This document shows, piece after piece, positions 24,625-31,809 of a stretch of DNA of 34,657 bases (position 1 is its first letter; every line of letters begins with the position of its first letter). The position numbers and the translations under genes are program-made. The DNA is from an uncultured Lachnospiraceae bacterium (lineage in GTDB: Bacteria; Bacillota_A; Clostridia; Lachnospirales; Lachnospiraceae). Location of the stretch: NCBI GenBank assembly GCA_910585355.1, contig CAJUDN010000028.1, positions 1-34,657 of the forward strand, written 5' to 3'. The notes under the pieces are model-generated. The model ran no database searches. It was not told where the DNA came from and saw nothing but the letters and a program-made list of their open reading frames with translations.

Positions 24625-24864
24625 ATGTCAATGAATGATAATGAAACCCAAAATCTGATATTGGAAGAATTAAAAACACTAAAAAGTGACATGGAAGTCT
24701 TGAAAATCAAAAGCGAGTTAACCCATCGAAAATTAGACGACCTAACATTAGATGTAAAAATAGCAGAAAGAATCATAAGAAAAGATATCTCGCACTTGAA
24801 AGATGCTCAGGAAACGATTTTTGAAGTACTTGAGCAAAAAGGTATATTACCTAAAGCAAACTAA
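24625..24864 (+). CDS. Small AT-rich coiled-coil protein of unknown function
   Basis: This is a predicted protein of 79 residues from the ATG at 24625. GGAAGGG lies at 24614-24620, and the second ATG at 24631 has better spacing, giving 77 residues. In-frame ATGs further upstream lack a ribosome site. The sequence is almost wholly charged and amphipathic (ILEELKTLKSDMEVLKIKSE, then KLDDLTLDVKIAERIIRKD), fitting a long coiled coil with heptad leucines. I recognise no domain. Base composition is visibly more AT-rich than in all neighbours, which suggests acquisition from elsewhere. A compact hairpin terminator follows at once. Function is unknown. Confidence 0.6.
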   Translation: MSMNDNETQNLILEELKTLKSDMEVLKIKSELTHRKLDDLTLDVKIAERIIRKDISHLKDAQETIFEVLEQKGILPKAN

Positions 24865-24865
24865 G

Positions 24866-24890
24866 AGGACGGGAAACCGTCCTTTAATAA
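24866..24890 (+). terminator. Terminator after the small coiled-coil gene
   Basis: AGGACGG (24866-24872) and CCGTCCT (24877-24883) form a stem closed by a GAAA tetraloop, followed by TTAATAAT. It starts right after the stop codon. Confidence 0.7.
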
Positions 24891-24951
24891 TCTGAAACAA
24901 TTCTGAGCATTCAGCCATCGGAAGATAATCAGATATGAGGAGATTTTATAA

Positions 24952-26313
24952 ATGGAGAAGATGAAGCAGTTAATAAAAATGACAGAAAAGCAGGAAGAGC
25001 GGATCTATGAAGCCGCGGATCATATCTGGAAGAACCCGGAGACCGGATATCGTGAATGGAAGACCTCCGGGTACATGGCTGCTCAGTTTGAAGCCCTGGG
25101 GTACTCTCTGACTAAAGCAGGAAATATCCCCGGATTTTATGCCGATCTGGATACGGGAAAACCCGGCCCAAAGATTGCAATTTTCGGAGAGCTGGATTCC
25201 CTTATCGTTGAGAGTCATCCGGACGCTGACCCGCAGACCCATGCAGTTCACGCATGCGGCCATCATGCACAGAGTGCAATTCTCCTCGGCATTGCCGCCG
25301 CTTTAAAGGAACCGGGGGCTCTGGACGGTCTTTGCGGCTCTATCCGTTTCCTGTCCGTTCCTGCGGAAGAACTGATTGAGCTTGGCTTCCGTGAAACGCT
25401 TCAAAGGCAGGGAATCATCAAATACTTTGGCGGTAAGGTGGAATTTATCTACCGCGGCTATCTGGACGGGGTTGACATGGCGCTCCTTATTCACTCCGGA
25501 AGTCTTCCGGAAGGCAAGACCCTGGCCATAGGCAGGGGAAATAACGGCTGCGTCATTAAAAACATTACCTTCCAGGGAATTTCCGCCCACGCCGGCGGCT
25601 CTCCGGAAAAGGGCGTCAACGCCCTTTATGCGGCCACCTGCGGCATCAATGCGGCCAACGCCATCCGCGAGACCTTCATTGACGGCCAGCATATCCGTTT
25701 CCATCCCATCATCACTGAAGGCGGACTTGCCGTAAATGCCATCCCGGAAACAGTGAAGCTGGAAGCCCAGGCACGCGGAGCTTCTTATGAAGCAATGTAT
25801 GAATACAACAAAAAGATCAACCGTGCACTGGCCGGAGCCGCCGCCTCCATGGGGGCCCGTCTGGATATCAATGACCATCCCGGCCACGTTCCGCTTAATA
25901 ACGACAGGAATCTGGCTGCCATTATGACTGAGGCCATGGAAGTCATCTCCGGTCCCGGCAGCGTGGTAATGGATGAGAGCTGGAGCACTGGAACTACAGA
26001 CATGGGCGATATATCCTCCATCATGCCCACTGTTCAGCCCCATGCAAGCGGTTCCATTGGAATCGGGCACGGAAACAACTACTATGTGGCCGACAAAAAA
26101 CTGGGCTGCCTGTATCCGGCGGAATGCCTGGTTCTTACAGTTGCAAAACTGCTCTCCGACGATGCCGCGCTTGCAAAGAAGGTGATCGCTGAAAACGAAC
26201 CGTATTTTAAGTCCAAAGAAGAATATCTTGCTGCCATTGATAGGCTGACCATGGAGAAAAAAGCCGTCACTTATAACGAAAACGGCACTGTCACTCTGGA
26301 TTACTGCAAATAA
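24952..26313 (+). CDS. M20-family amidohydrolase / peptidase (AbgB-like)
   Basis: This is a cytoplasmic zinc-dependent amidohydrolase of 453 residues. Members hydrolyse N-acyl amino acids, aminobenzoyl-glutamate or similar amides. Metal-site motifs are GELDSL near 79-84, HACGHH at 100-105 (the family's Cys/His site), PAEE at 137-140 with the general-base Glu, and GTTDMGD near 345. The small dimerisation domain starts around 195 (NITFQGISAHAGGSPEKGVNAL) and the late His lies in GIGHGNN. GAGGAG is spaced 9 bases before the ATG. The gene is monocistronic with a strong terminator. No link to amino-sugar use is proven. A role in deacylating a carried-in N-acyl compound, or simple peptide salvage, are both possible. 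Confidence 0.88.
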   Translation: MEKMKQLIKMTEKQEERIYEAADHIWKNPETGYREWKTSGYMAAQFEALGYSLTKAGNIPGFYADLDTGKPGPKIAIFGELDSLIVESHPDADPQTHAVHACGHHAQSAILLGIAAALKEPGALDGLCGSIRFLSVPAEELIELGFRETLQRQGIIKYFGGKVEFIYRGYLDGVDMALLIHSGSLPEGKTLAIGRGNNGCVIKNITFQGISAHAGGSPEKGVNALYAATCGINAANAIRETFIDGQHIRFHPIITEGGLAVNAIPETVKLEAQARGASYEAMYEYNKKINRALAGAAASMGARLDINDHPGHVPLNNDRNLAAIMTEAMEVISGPGSVVMDESWSTGTTDMGDISSIMPTVQPHASGSIGIGHGNNYYVADKKLGCLYPAECLVLTVAKLLSDDAALAKKVIAENEPYFKSKEEYLAAIDRLTMEKKAVTYNENGTVTLDYCK

Positions 26314-26350
26314 AAATCAGGGACCAGCGGGAAATTGATAGTCACAAACA

Positions 26351-26394
26351 GGGGCAGATACGACTTGTATGAGTCATATCTGCCCCGTTTTTTT
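26351..26394 (+). terminator. Strong intrinsic terminator between convergent amidohydrolase and MsmK genes
   Basis: GGGGCAGATA plus GACT pairs with AGTC plus TATCTGCCCC (26351-26386), followed by GTTTTTTT. The T-run on the plus strand supplies the end of the MsmK-type gene's stop codon on the other strand (26393-26395). Confidence 0.9.
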
Positions 26395-27580
26395 AAAACT
26401 CCAGATTTTTTCCGGTCTCTTTGCTGAATATATGTGCAACACTGCCATTGAAAGTAAACGCCAGCTCTTTTCCTGTTGCAAAGTTTGCCATGGTCTCCGC
26501 GTCCAGTCCCATGGTCTGCACAATGATAATGGCATCCACGCCCATGGTATTAACATGAAGATGTACCGCGCTTCCCATCATCTCACTTACATCTACGGTA
26601 CCGTGCAGTGCGGCCTCGCCGCTCTTTGCAAGGGAAACATGCTCCGGACGCACGCCCAGGGTAATGGACTGAGGCGCAACACTCTTTGCCTCCAGCTTCG
26701 CCTGCTTCTCCGCATCCAGCTCCACACAAACTTCGCCGATCTTTACGGAATACTTTCCGTTCTCTTTTACAAGATCAGCGGAGAACATATTCATACGCGG
26801 CATTCCGATAAAGCCTGCCACAAACAGATTGGCCGGGTGATCAAATACCTCCTGCGGCGTTCCGATCTGTTGGATTACACCGTCCTTCATAATGACAATA
26901 CGGTCGCCCAGGGTCATGGCCTCGGTCTGGTCATGAGTAACATACATGAATGTGGTATTGATTTTCTGACGCAGCTTGATGATCTCCGCACGCATCTGGT
27001 TACGAAGCTTTGCATCCAGGTTCGACAGCGGTTCATCCATCAAAAGAACCTTCGGTTCACGCACGATGGCACGTCCGATCGCCACACGCTGGCGCTGGCC
27101 GCCAGAAAGAGCTTTCGGCTTTCTGTCCAGATACTGGGTAATATCAAGGGTCCTTGCGGCCTCCTGTACCAGGCGGTCCACTTCCGTCTCCGACATCTTC
27201 CGAAGTCTTAATGGATATGCCATATTATCATACACAGTCATATGCGGATACAGAGCGTAACTCTGGAATACCATTGCAATGTCACGGTCCTTTGGGGCCA
27301 CATCGTTCACCAGCTTGCCGTCGATATAAAGTTCTCCGCCGCTTATTTCCTCCAGACCGGCGACCATCCTCAGGGTAGTGGATTTGCCGCAGCCGGACGG
27401 TCCAACCAAAACAATAAATTCCTTATCTGCAATCTCCAGGTTAAAATCCTGAACGGCAAGAACGCCCTCCTCTGTAATAAGAAGATTATTTTTCTTCTCT
27501 TCTTCGCCCTTTTTCTTTTTCTTCTTAGATTCACTGTACGGATAAACCTTTTTAATCCCCTTCAAAGATAAGCTTGACAT
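26393..27580 (-). CDS. msmK: Multi-sugar ABC transporter ATP-binding protein (MsmK/UgpC type)
   Basis: This is a cytoplasmic ATPase of CUT1 sugar importers, 395 residues. Walker A GPSGCGKST is at 60-68, the Q-loop is in MVFQSYALYP near 103-112, the signature LSGGQRQR is at 158-165, Walker B VLLMDEP is at 178-184 and the switch is HDQTEAM. A C-terminal OB-fold/TOBE regulatory region (about 240-395) includes GVRPEHVSL. One such ATPase often serves several CUT1 transporters. The CUT1 system at 7536-10785 lacks its own, so this is a good partner candidate, as MsmK is for sialic acid uptake in S. pneumoniae. An unusual Lys/Glu-rich insertion occupies residues 16-32. AAAGGAG precedes the ATG, and an inverted-repeat element abuts it directly upstream. 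Confidence 0.92.
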   Translation of the reverse strand: MSSLSLKGIKKVYPYSESKKKKKKGEEEKKNNLLITEEGVLAVQDFNLEIADKEFIVLVGPSGCGKSTTLRMVAGLEEISGGELYIDGKLVNDVAPKDRDIAMVFQSYALYPHMTVYDNMAYPLRLRKMSETEVDRLVQEAARTLDITQYLDRKPKALSGGQRQRVAIGRAIVREPKVLLMDEPLSNLDAKLRNQMRAEIIKLRQKINTTFMYVTHDQTEAMTLGDRIVIMKDGVIQQIGTPQEVFDHPANLFVAGFIGMPRMNMFSADLVKENGKYSVKIGEVCVELDAEKQAKLEAKSVAPQSITLGVRPEHVSLAKSGEAALHGTVDVSEMMGSAVHLHVNTMGVDAIIIVQTMGLDAETMANFATGKELAFTFNGSVAHIFSKETGKNLEF

Positions 27581-27597
27581 AATTTATTCTCCTTTCA

Positions 27598-27773
27598 TAA
27601 CTGTTCAGCGCCCTCGCAGTTACGAGCAAAAATCCATCGGAAACCGCCTGCGGTGGTCCTAAGCGCCATTGACATCCGTTCAGGCCGAAACGGAGTATAG
27701 AGAGATTATTGCCCTTTGCCTGAGTTTACCTTATGGTCAGCACAGAACATGTACGGACCAGCTGAACAGTTAC
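27598..27773. repeat. GTTCAG-family inverted-repeat element upstream of msmK
   Basis: TAACTGTTCAGC (27598-27609) and GCTGAACAGTTA (27761-27772) are perfect 12-bp inverted repeats enclosing a unit of about 175 bp. A further CCGTTCAGG half-site lies inside, near 27676. The element's left end touches the msmK ribosome-site region, so transcription of msmK must start inside it or run through it. A TATACT on the minus strand near 27695 is a possible internal -10. With the next element it fills most of the 346-bp gap 27581-27926. Confidence 0.65.
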
Positions 27774-27780
27774 CTAATTT

Positions 27781-27927
27781 TACAGTTCAGCCTTGAGAAG
27801 ATTCCGAGTAAAAAGCGCTGAAAACTTGTTTTCATAAGTGCTTTTTACTGGGAGTCTTCATAAGGCAGACTCCACTCGCTTCTTGTCCGCGGTACTCGAC
27901 TAAGAAGATGCAAAGCTAAACCGTTAC
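27781..27927. repeat. Second GTTCAG-family element, adjoining the nagA stop
   Basis: TACAGTTCAGC (27781-27791) faces GCTAAACCGTTAC (27915-27927) imperfectly. The right end touches the nagA stop codon. Inside is a strong hairpin at 27800-27856, with AGTAAAAAGC (27807-27816) against GCTTTTTACT (27840-27849) and an inner GAAAAC/TTTTC pairing. The hairpin may act as the 3' end of the nagBA transcript, although no clean U-run follows it. Confidence 0.5.
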
Positions 27928-29057
27928 TATTTTACAACATTTCCCTGGAATATGATTTTCTGTATTGCCAGAGTTTCCTTATCCAGCAGTATACATGTGG
28001 CGTCCTTTCCCTTTTCCAGGCTTCCAAACCGGTTCTCCATCCCGATGGACTTTGCCGGATTGTAAGATGCAGCCCGCACAGCGTCCGCCAGCGGAATTCC
28101 GAATTTCACAGCCTGGCGCATACATCCCATCAGGCTGGTGACAGAACCTGCCAAAGTCTCCGGATGCCCGAGCAATGTTGCGCGGTTTCCATGCACTTCA
28201 ATCATCTGACCGCCGAAAGGATATTCTCCGTCCGGCATTCCGGTTGCGCGAAGAGAATCGGAAATCAAAATCATACGCTCTGCGCCGAACATGGCAAAGG
28301 TGGCACGGATTACGCTTCCGTGAACATGGATGCCGTCACAGATTATTTCCGGCATTACCTTTTTATCGTCGCGGGCGGCCCCGATGACTCCCGGTTCCCT
28401 GTGATGGAGAGACGGCATACCATTGTAAAGGTGAGTGGCATGGTCTGCTCCTGCCGCAAATGCGGCAGAGGCCGTATCGTAGTCTGCGATGGTATGCCCA
28501 ACGGAAACGTGGATTCCTTCTGCCGTGGCTGTACGGATAAACTCTATCGCGCCCGGCTGCTCCGGAGCGACGGTCACAAGCTTCACAAGACCCTTTGCAT
28601 CTGACTGAAGCCGCCTTAACATGGGAATATCCGGGTCATGGAGGAAGTCGCTGTTCTGTGCGCCTTTCTTGGCGCTGGACAAAAATGGTCCCTCCAGATG
28701 AAGCCCCACCAGTTCTGCGCCGTCTGTCTGCTTTTCTTTATGGGCGGCGGCATTTTTACAGACGGGAGAGAGCTGCTCCTCCGGCAGTGTCATTCCGGCC
28801 GGACAGATATAGGCCACTCCCTCGGACAGTTCATAATCTGCCATAGCCTGAAGGCCCTCCGGGGTTGCGTCGCTGAAGTCCTCTCCCACACATCCATGGA
28901 AATGGACATCCACAAGACCCGGAATTACATAACAGCCAGATGCGTTTATCACAGTTTCGTCTGTGCTTTCTGAAGCAATCACAGCCCCGTCCGTACACAA
29001 ATCTTTTTCAAAAAAGCCCTTTTCCAAATCAAATACAAGCCCGCCGGTTATCCGCAT
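27927..29057 (-). CDS. nagA: N-acetylglucosamine-6-phosphate deacetylase
   Basis: This cytoplasmic amidohydrolase-superfamily enzyme converts GlcNAc-6-phosphate to glucosamine-6-phosphate and acetate. The 376-residue protein has the whole motif set: DVHFHG near 49-54, LHLEGPFLS with the metal-binding Glu near 120-128, SVGHTIADYD and ATHLYNGMP with the metal-binding histidines, CDGIHVHG, and ISDSLRATGMPDG with the catalytic Asp. The ATG overlaps the 3' end of nagB by 10 bases, so the two are translationally coupled. It acts after the GlcNAc made by the AGE epimerase has been phosphorylated, and would also serve ordinary GlcNAc use. Confidence 0.95.
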   Translation of the reverse strand: MRITGGLVFDLEKGFFEKDLCTDGAVIASESTDETVINASGCYVIPGLVDVHFHGCVGEDFSDATPEGLQAMADYELSEGVAYICPAGMTLPEEQLSPVCKNAAAHKEKQTDGAELVGLHLEGPFLSSAKKGAQNSDFLHDPDIPMLRRLQSDAKGLVKLVTVAPEQPGAIEFIRTATAEGIHVSVGHTIADYDTASAAFAAGADHATHLYNGMPSLHHREPGVIGAARDDKKVMPEIICDGIHVHGSVIRATFAMFGAERMILISDSLRATGMPDGEYPFGGQMIEVHGNRATLLGHPETLAGSVTSLMGCMRQAVKFGIPLADAVRAASYNPAKSIGMENRFGSLEKGKDATCILLDKETLAIQKIIFQGNVVK

Positions 29058-29800
29058 ATTTCTACCCCCACGCCTGCCAGCCTAGAAAGCGCCGCCTCAT
29101 CGCCTACAATCACAACGTCGCTGTGGAGCTGGAGAACAGAGGCCGGACACTGCGGCGTAATTGGACCGCACACGGCGTTATAGAGCGCGTCCGCCTTATC
29201 TGCGCCGCTGGCAATCAGAAGAACACGACGCGCCGCCATAATACAGCCAATACCCATGGTCAAAGCCTGTTTCGGCACATCATCTGCACTGGCAAAGAAA
29301 CGTGCATTTGCCTCGATCGTGCTTTCTGTTAAGTCAACAACGTGTGTTTCCTTTACGAAGCGGTCACAGGGCTCGTTGAAACCGATATGACCATTGCGGC
29401 CCAGGCCCAGCAGCTGTAAATCCGCATAGCCAAGGGATTTTACCAGCTCGTCATAGCGGGCGCATTCTGCCTCCGGATCATCGGCCAGTCCGTCCGGTAC
29501 ATTTGTATTTTCCTGAATGATATCAATATGATCAAATAAATTGGTCTGCATAAAATAGCGGTAGCTCTGATCGTGAGTTCCGGCAAGTCCCTTATACTCA
29601 TCCAAATTGACCGTCCGGACTTCCCTGAAACTGAAATCTCCTTTTTGGTTCCATGCGGTGAGCTGTTTATAGGTTCCGATTGGAGTAGAACCTGTAGCCA
29701 GTCCCAGGACACAATTCGGGCGGCGGATCACCTCCGCAGAAATCAGGTTGGCCGCGCGGCGGCTCATAGCGTCATAATCCTTTTCACGATATATTCTCAT
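29048..29800 (-). CDS. nagB: Glucosamine-6-phosphate deaminase
   Basis: This cytoplasmic enzyme isomerises and deaminates glucosamine-6-phosphate to fructose-6-phosphate and ammonia, feeding glycolysis. The 250 residues show GLATGSTP near 33-40 (phosphate loop), NLDEYKGL near 65-72 with the catalytic Asp, GLGRNGHIGFNEP near 132-144 with the active His and Glu, and TMGIG. NGHIGFNEP with Asn before Gly is the form I recall from Bacillus-type NagB, rather than the E. coli NDGHIAFNEP. It is slightly shorter at the C-terminus than the 266-residue E. coli enzyme, as in other Firmicutes. It is the first gene of nagBA; no clear promoter stands out upstream. Confidence 0.95.
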   Translation of the reverse strand: MRIYREKDYDAMSRRAANLISAEVIRRPNCVLGLATGSTPIGTYKQLTAWNQKGDFSFREVRTVNLDEYKGLAGTHDQSYRYFMQTNLFDHIDIIQENTNVPDGLADDPEAECARYDELVKSLGYADLQLLGLGRNGHIGFNEPCDRFVKETHVVDLTESTIEANARFFASADDVPKQALTMGIGCIMAARRVLLIASGADKADALYNAVCGPITPQCPASVLQLHSDVVIVGDEAALSRLAGVGVEICG

Positions 29801-30070
29801 AGTTTTTCCCCTTTCTTGAAACTATTTATTCTTTTTTCACATTCTCCTGGTTTGCAGGGCAGGCAGAGAATGGTCTTGGGGCTTTTTCGCCCTATGGAAA
29901 AATCCGACAGGATTCCGCTTACGTGCAGGCACGACGCAGCCTCCCACCGGATTTTTCCGCACTGCTCATTGCTTTCGTAGTATTATATCATGTCTCCGAC
30001 ATGGTATGCTCCACTGGATGCACTCGATTCGCTAAAAAATTTGTCCGCCCTTCGGCCGGTCGCGAATCGG

Positions 30071-30209
30071 CACAAGTATAATGTCTGACGACATTATACC
30101 ATGTCCGCAAACGGCCATGGTGCCTCCGGCGGATTCCAGTGCCTGACTTTCTGCGGTAAACGCAGAAATCAAATGCACAAGTATAATGTCTGACGACATT
30201 ATACCATAT
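30071..30209. repeat. Pair of TATAAT-containing palindromes 105 bp apart
   Basis: GTATAATGTC and GACATTATAC flank a TGAC loop at 30076-30099 and again at 30181-30204. About 33 bases are shared, starting from CACAAG on the left and ending in CAT on the right. Each arm contains TATAAT, so both strands carry a -10-like hexamer at each copy. A third, diverged relative lies at about 29980-30008. Confidence 0.75.
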
Positions 30210-30215
30210 TTCTCT

Positions 30216-30244
30216 TTGCATGTCATCAGGAATCTTGTTATACT
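30216..30244 (+). promoter_or_regulatory. Promoter of the aldose 1-epimerase gene
   Basis: TTGCAT (30216-30221) and TATACT (30239-30244) have exact 17-bp spacing, 30 bp before the ATG. The -35 lies 12 bp after the second TATAAT palindrome. Confidence 0.65.
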
Positions 30245-30274
30245 CTTTTTATAAAAACCAGGAGGTACAAGCAT

Positions 30275-31162
30275 ATGAAACTTGAAATTTCCCGCGATAA
30301 TCTTCATGGAACGGTCGACACACATGGGGGAGAGCTTATTTCTTTTCTGTCTGCGGCAGGCAGTACAGAAGCCGCGGAATATATCTGGAACGGAGATCCA
30401 AAGTTCTGGACAGGAAGAAATCCAATACTTTTTCCCATTGTAGGAAACCTGAAGAATCAGACTATAGAAATCAACGGTACCGTTTACCACATGAACCGTC
30501 ATGGCTTTGCACGGAATATGGAATTTACCGTTGCGGACAAAGGAACGGATTTTGTAGTATTGGAGCTCAGGGAAAATGCAGAGACCCTCGCCTGTTATCC
30601 CTTCCATTTTTCGCTCCGTGTCTGCCACCGGATTCTGGAACATGGTTTTTCCACTTCCTTCCATGTTGAGAACACAGGAAAAGCCCCCATGCCTTTCTGC
30701 ATCGGCGCACACACAGCTTTCCGCTGTCCAATGTATGAAGGAGAACAGTTTTCTGATTACCGCATTGTGTTTGCCGAACCAGAACATGCCGATTCCCTTC
30801 TTCTTACTCCGGATGGTCTTATCCATGCAGGAAGGTGTCTGCCCTTTCTTAATGGGACAGACAGTTTCACACCCGACTATGACCTTTTTGGCCGCCTGGA
30901 CACTATCATTTTTGACGGCCTGAAATCTACGTCCGTAAGTCTTCTGAATGATAAAACCAAACATGGAGTCCGTATGGATTTCGAGGGCTTTCCCATGGTG
31001 GCTTTCTGGACCAAGCCAGGAGCGCCCTATCTCTGTTTGGAACCGTGGCACGGCTGTGCGGCAGTGGAAAATGAAAGCGGACAGTTTGAGGAAAAGCCTT
31101 ATTGCATGATACTTTCCCCAGAGGAATCCAAAACCTTAACATATGCTGTAACAATCCTGTGA
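30275..31162 (+). CDS. Aldose 1-epimerase family protein (GalM/LacX-like)
   Basis: This is a cytoplasmic beta-sandwich mutarotase-family protein of 295 residues, the shorter LacX-type length. It interconverts alpha and beta anomers of sugars, possibly phosphorylated ones. Marks seen are the N-terminal GGELISFLS, the IWNGDPKFW segment, LFPIVGNLKN near 57-66, the catalytic-type His in NRHGFAR near 79-84, GAHTAFRCP near 152-160 with the second His, and the C-terminal YLCLEPWHG with the general-base Glu. AGGAGG precedes the ATG. It is monocistronic and divergent from nagB. Its substrate is not readable; an amino sugar or a galactose-type sugar is plausible next to nag/nan genes. Confidence 0.9.
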   Translation: MKLEISRDNLHGTVDTHGGELISFLSAAGSTEAAEYIWNGDPKFWTGRNPILFPIVGNLKNQTIEINGTVYHMNRHGFARNMEFTVADKGTDFVVLELRENAETLACYPFHFSLRVCHRILEHGFSTSFHVENTGKAPMPFCIGAHTAFRCPMYEGEQFSDYRIVFAEPEHADSLLLTPDGLIHAGRCLPFLNGTDSFTPDYDLFGRLDTIIFDGLKSTSVSLLNDKTKHGVRMDFEGFPMVAFWTKPGAPYLCLEPWHGCAAVENESGQFEEKPYCMILSPEESKTLTYAVTIL

Positions 31163-31316
31163 CAACGTCTCTACCGTTTACGGCCATCTAGAACCGCTCG
31201 CAGTGAGCCTGTGACCGCGGCCGCCGTGTTCTCATACGGTCAGCGCGATAAGCGCGCCAGCCTGTCTGAACTGTTGATGCCGGATTTCAATTTCCATCTT
31301 TTCTTTAAAATACCAC

Positions 31317-31345
31317 TTGAATATTTCGCATGTTTATTATAGAAT
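31317..31345 (+). promoter_or_regulatory. Promoter of the ferredoxin gene
   Basis: TTGAAT (31317-31322) is followed by overlapping TATAGA (31338-31343) and TAGAAT (31340-31345), giving 15- or 17-bp spacing, about 33 bp before the ATG. Confidence 0.5.
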
Positions 31346-31377
31346 GGAGTCAGTAAAAATAAAGGAGGTAACTTACC

Positions 31378-31548
31378 ATGGCATATGTAATTAATGATAC
31401 TTGTGTCAGCTGCGGTTCCTGCGCTGGCGAATGTCCCGTAAACGCTATTTCTCAGGGCGATGGAAAGTACGAAATTGATGCGGATACCTGCATCAGCTGC
31501 GGAACATGTGCGGGCGTATGTCCGACAGGCGCAATCAGCGAAGGCTAA
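31378..31548 (+). CDS. 2[4Fe-4S] clostridial-type ferredoxin
   Basis: This small soluble electron carrier of 56 residues has the length of classical clostridial ferredoxins. Two CxxCxxCxxxCP motifs are complete: CVSCGSCAGECP near residues 9-20 and CISCGTCAGVCP near 38-49. Each is followed by a short Ala-Ile tail, reflecting the family's internal duplication. AAAGGAGG lies 8 bases before the ATG, and a good promoter and strong terminator bracket the gene, so it is a single-gene unit. It would shuttle low-potential electrons in an anaerobe, for example with pyruvate:ferredoxin oxidoreductase or hydrogenase, and could reach the rubrerythrin system only indirectly. Confidence 0.95.
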   Translation: MAYVINDTCVSCGSCAGECPVNAISQGDGKYEIDADTCISCGTCAGVCPTGAISEG

Positions 31549-31567
31549 TAACGCAAATACATAAAAG

Positions 31568-31619
31568 GAGCCATTGTAAAACAGATGAAACGTCATCTAT
31601 GAAACAATGGCTCTTTTTT
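31568..31619 (+). terminator. Intrinsic terminator of the ferredoxin gene
   Basis: GAGCCATTGT (31568-31577) pairs with ACAATGGCTC (31604-31613), with an inner AGATGA/TCATCT stem, followed by six T. Confidence 0.9.
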
Positions 31620-31771
31620 ATTCCTAAATTAATGCTGAGCGGAATGCAATTCCGACTGTCTCTTCCATTTTCAGATGAAGACGTTTTTCGCCAATGTCTG
31701 TCTGATATTTCAAGTAATATGCAGGAGTGTTCCAAGGCCGCACTGTAAATATTTAGATAATGTATTTCACA

Positions 31772-31809
31772 GGAAACGGCAACAAGCCTTTAAAGCTTGT
31801 TGCCGTTCC
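31772..31809 (-). terminator. Stem-loop overlapping the stop codon of the MerR-like gene
   Basis: AACGGCAACAAGC (31775-31787) pairs perfectly with GCTTGTTGCCGTT (31795-31807). The minus-strand stop codon (31790-31792) sits in the 7-base loop, so one arm is coding and the other is 3' untranslated. No long U-run follows. Confidence 0.6.

Larger units (their letters stand above)
29801..30274. other. 474-bp repeat-rich gap between divergent nagB and the aldose epimerase
   Basis: No gene is supported here. Contents from left to right are an 11-bp inverted repeat, GGAAAAATCCG (29896-29906) against CGGATTTTTCC (29948-29958); a diverged palindrome at about 29980-30008; two exact palindromes at 30076-30099 and 30181-30204; a TTTCTGCG/CGCAGAAA hairpin near 30148-30168; and the promoter at 30216-30244. 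Open frames crossing it on the minus strand repeat the same peptide because of these palindromes and are judged spurious. Confidence 0.6.

Noticed and set aside
25303..26070. 255-codon minus-strand frame in the amidohydrolase
   Set aside because: It is a shadow of a well-supported gene, with no ribosome site or family match.
26369..27211. 280-codon plus-strand frame across msmK
   Set aside because: It is antisense to a clear ABC ATPase; the composition (many His, Leu, Arg) is typical of a shadow frame.
29801..29900. Riboswitch or glmS-type ribozyme upstream of nagB
   Set aside because: No conserved ribozyme core or riboswitch motif was recognised; only simple inverted repeats are visible.
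30076..30204. Two identical repeats considered as a CRISPR array
   Set aside because: There are only two copies, each fully palindromic, with an 81-bp spacer that itself contains a hairpin; no cas genes are present.
30032..31051. 339-codon minus-strand frame antisense to the aldose epimerase
   Set aside because: It overlaps a well-supported gene, has no family features, and its C-terminus repeats the same peptide only because it reads through the two palindromes.
31240..31596. 118-codon minus-strand frame over the ferredoxin
   Set aside because: It is antisense to a complete ferredoxin with promoter and terminator, and its apparent Cys/Ala content only mirrors the ferredoxin codons.
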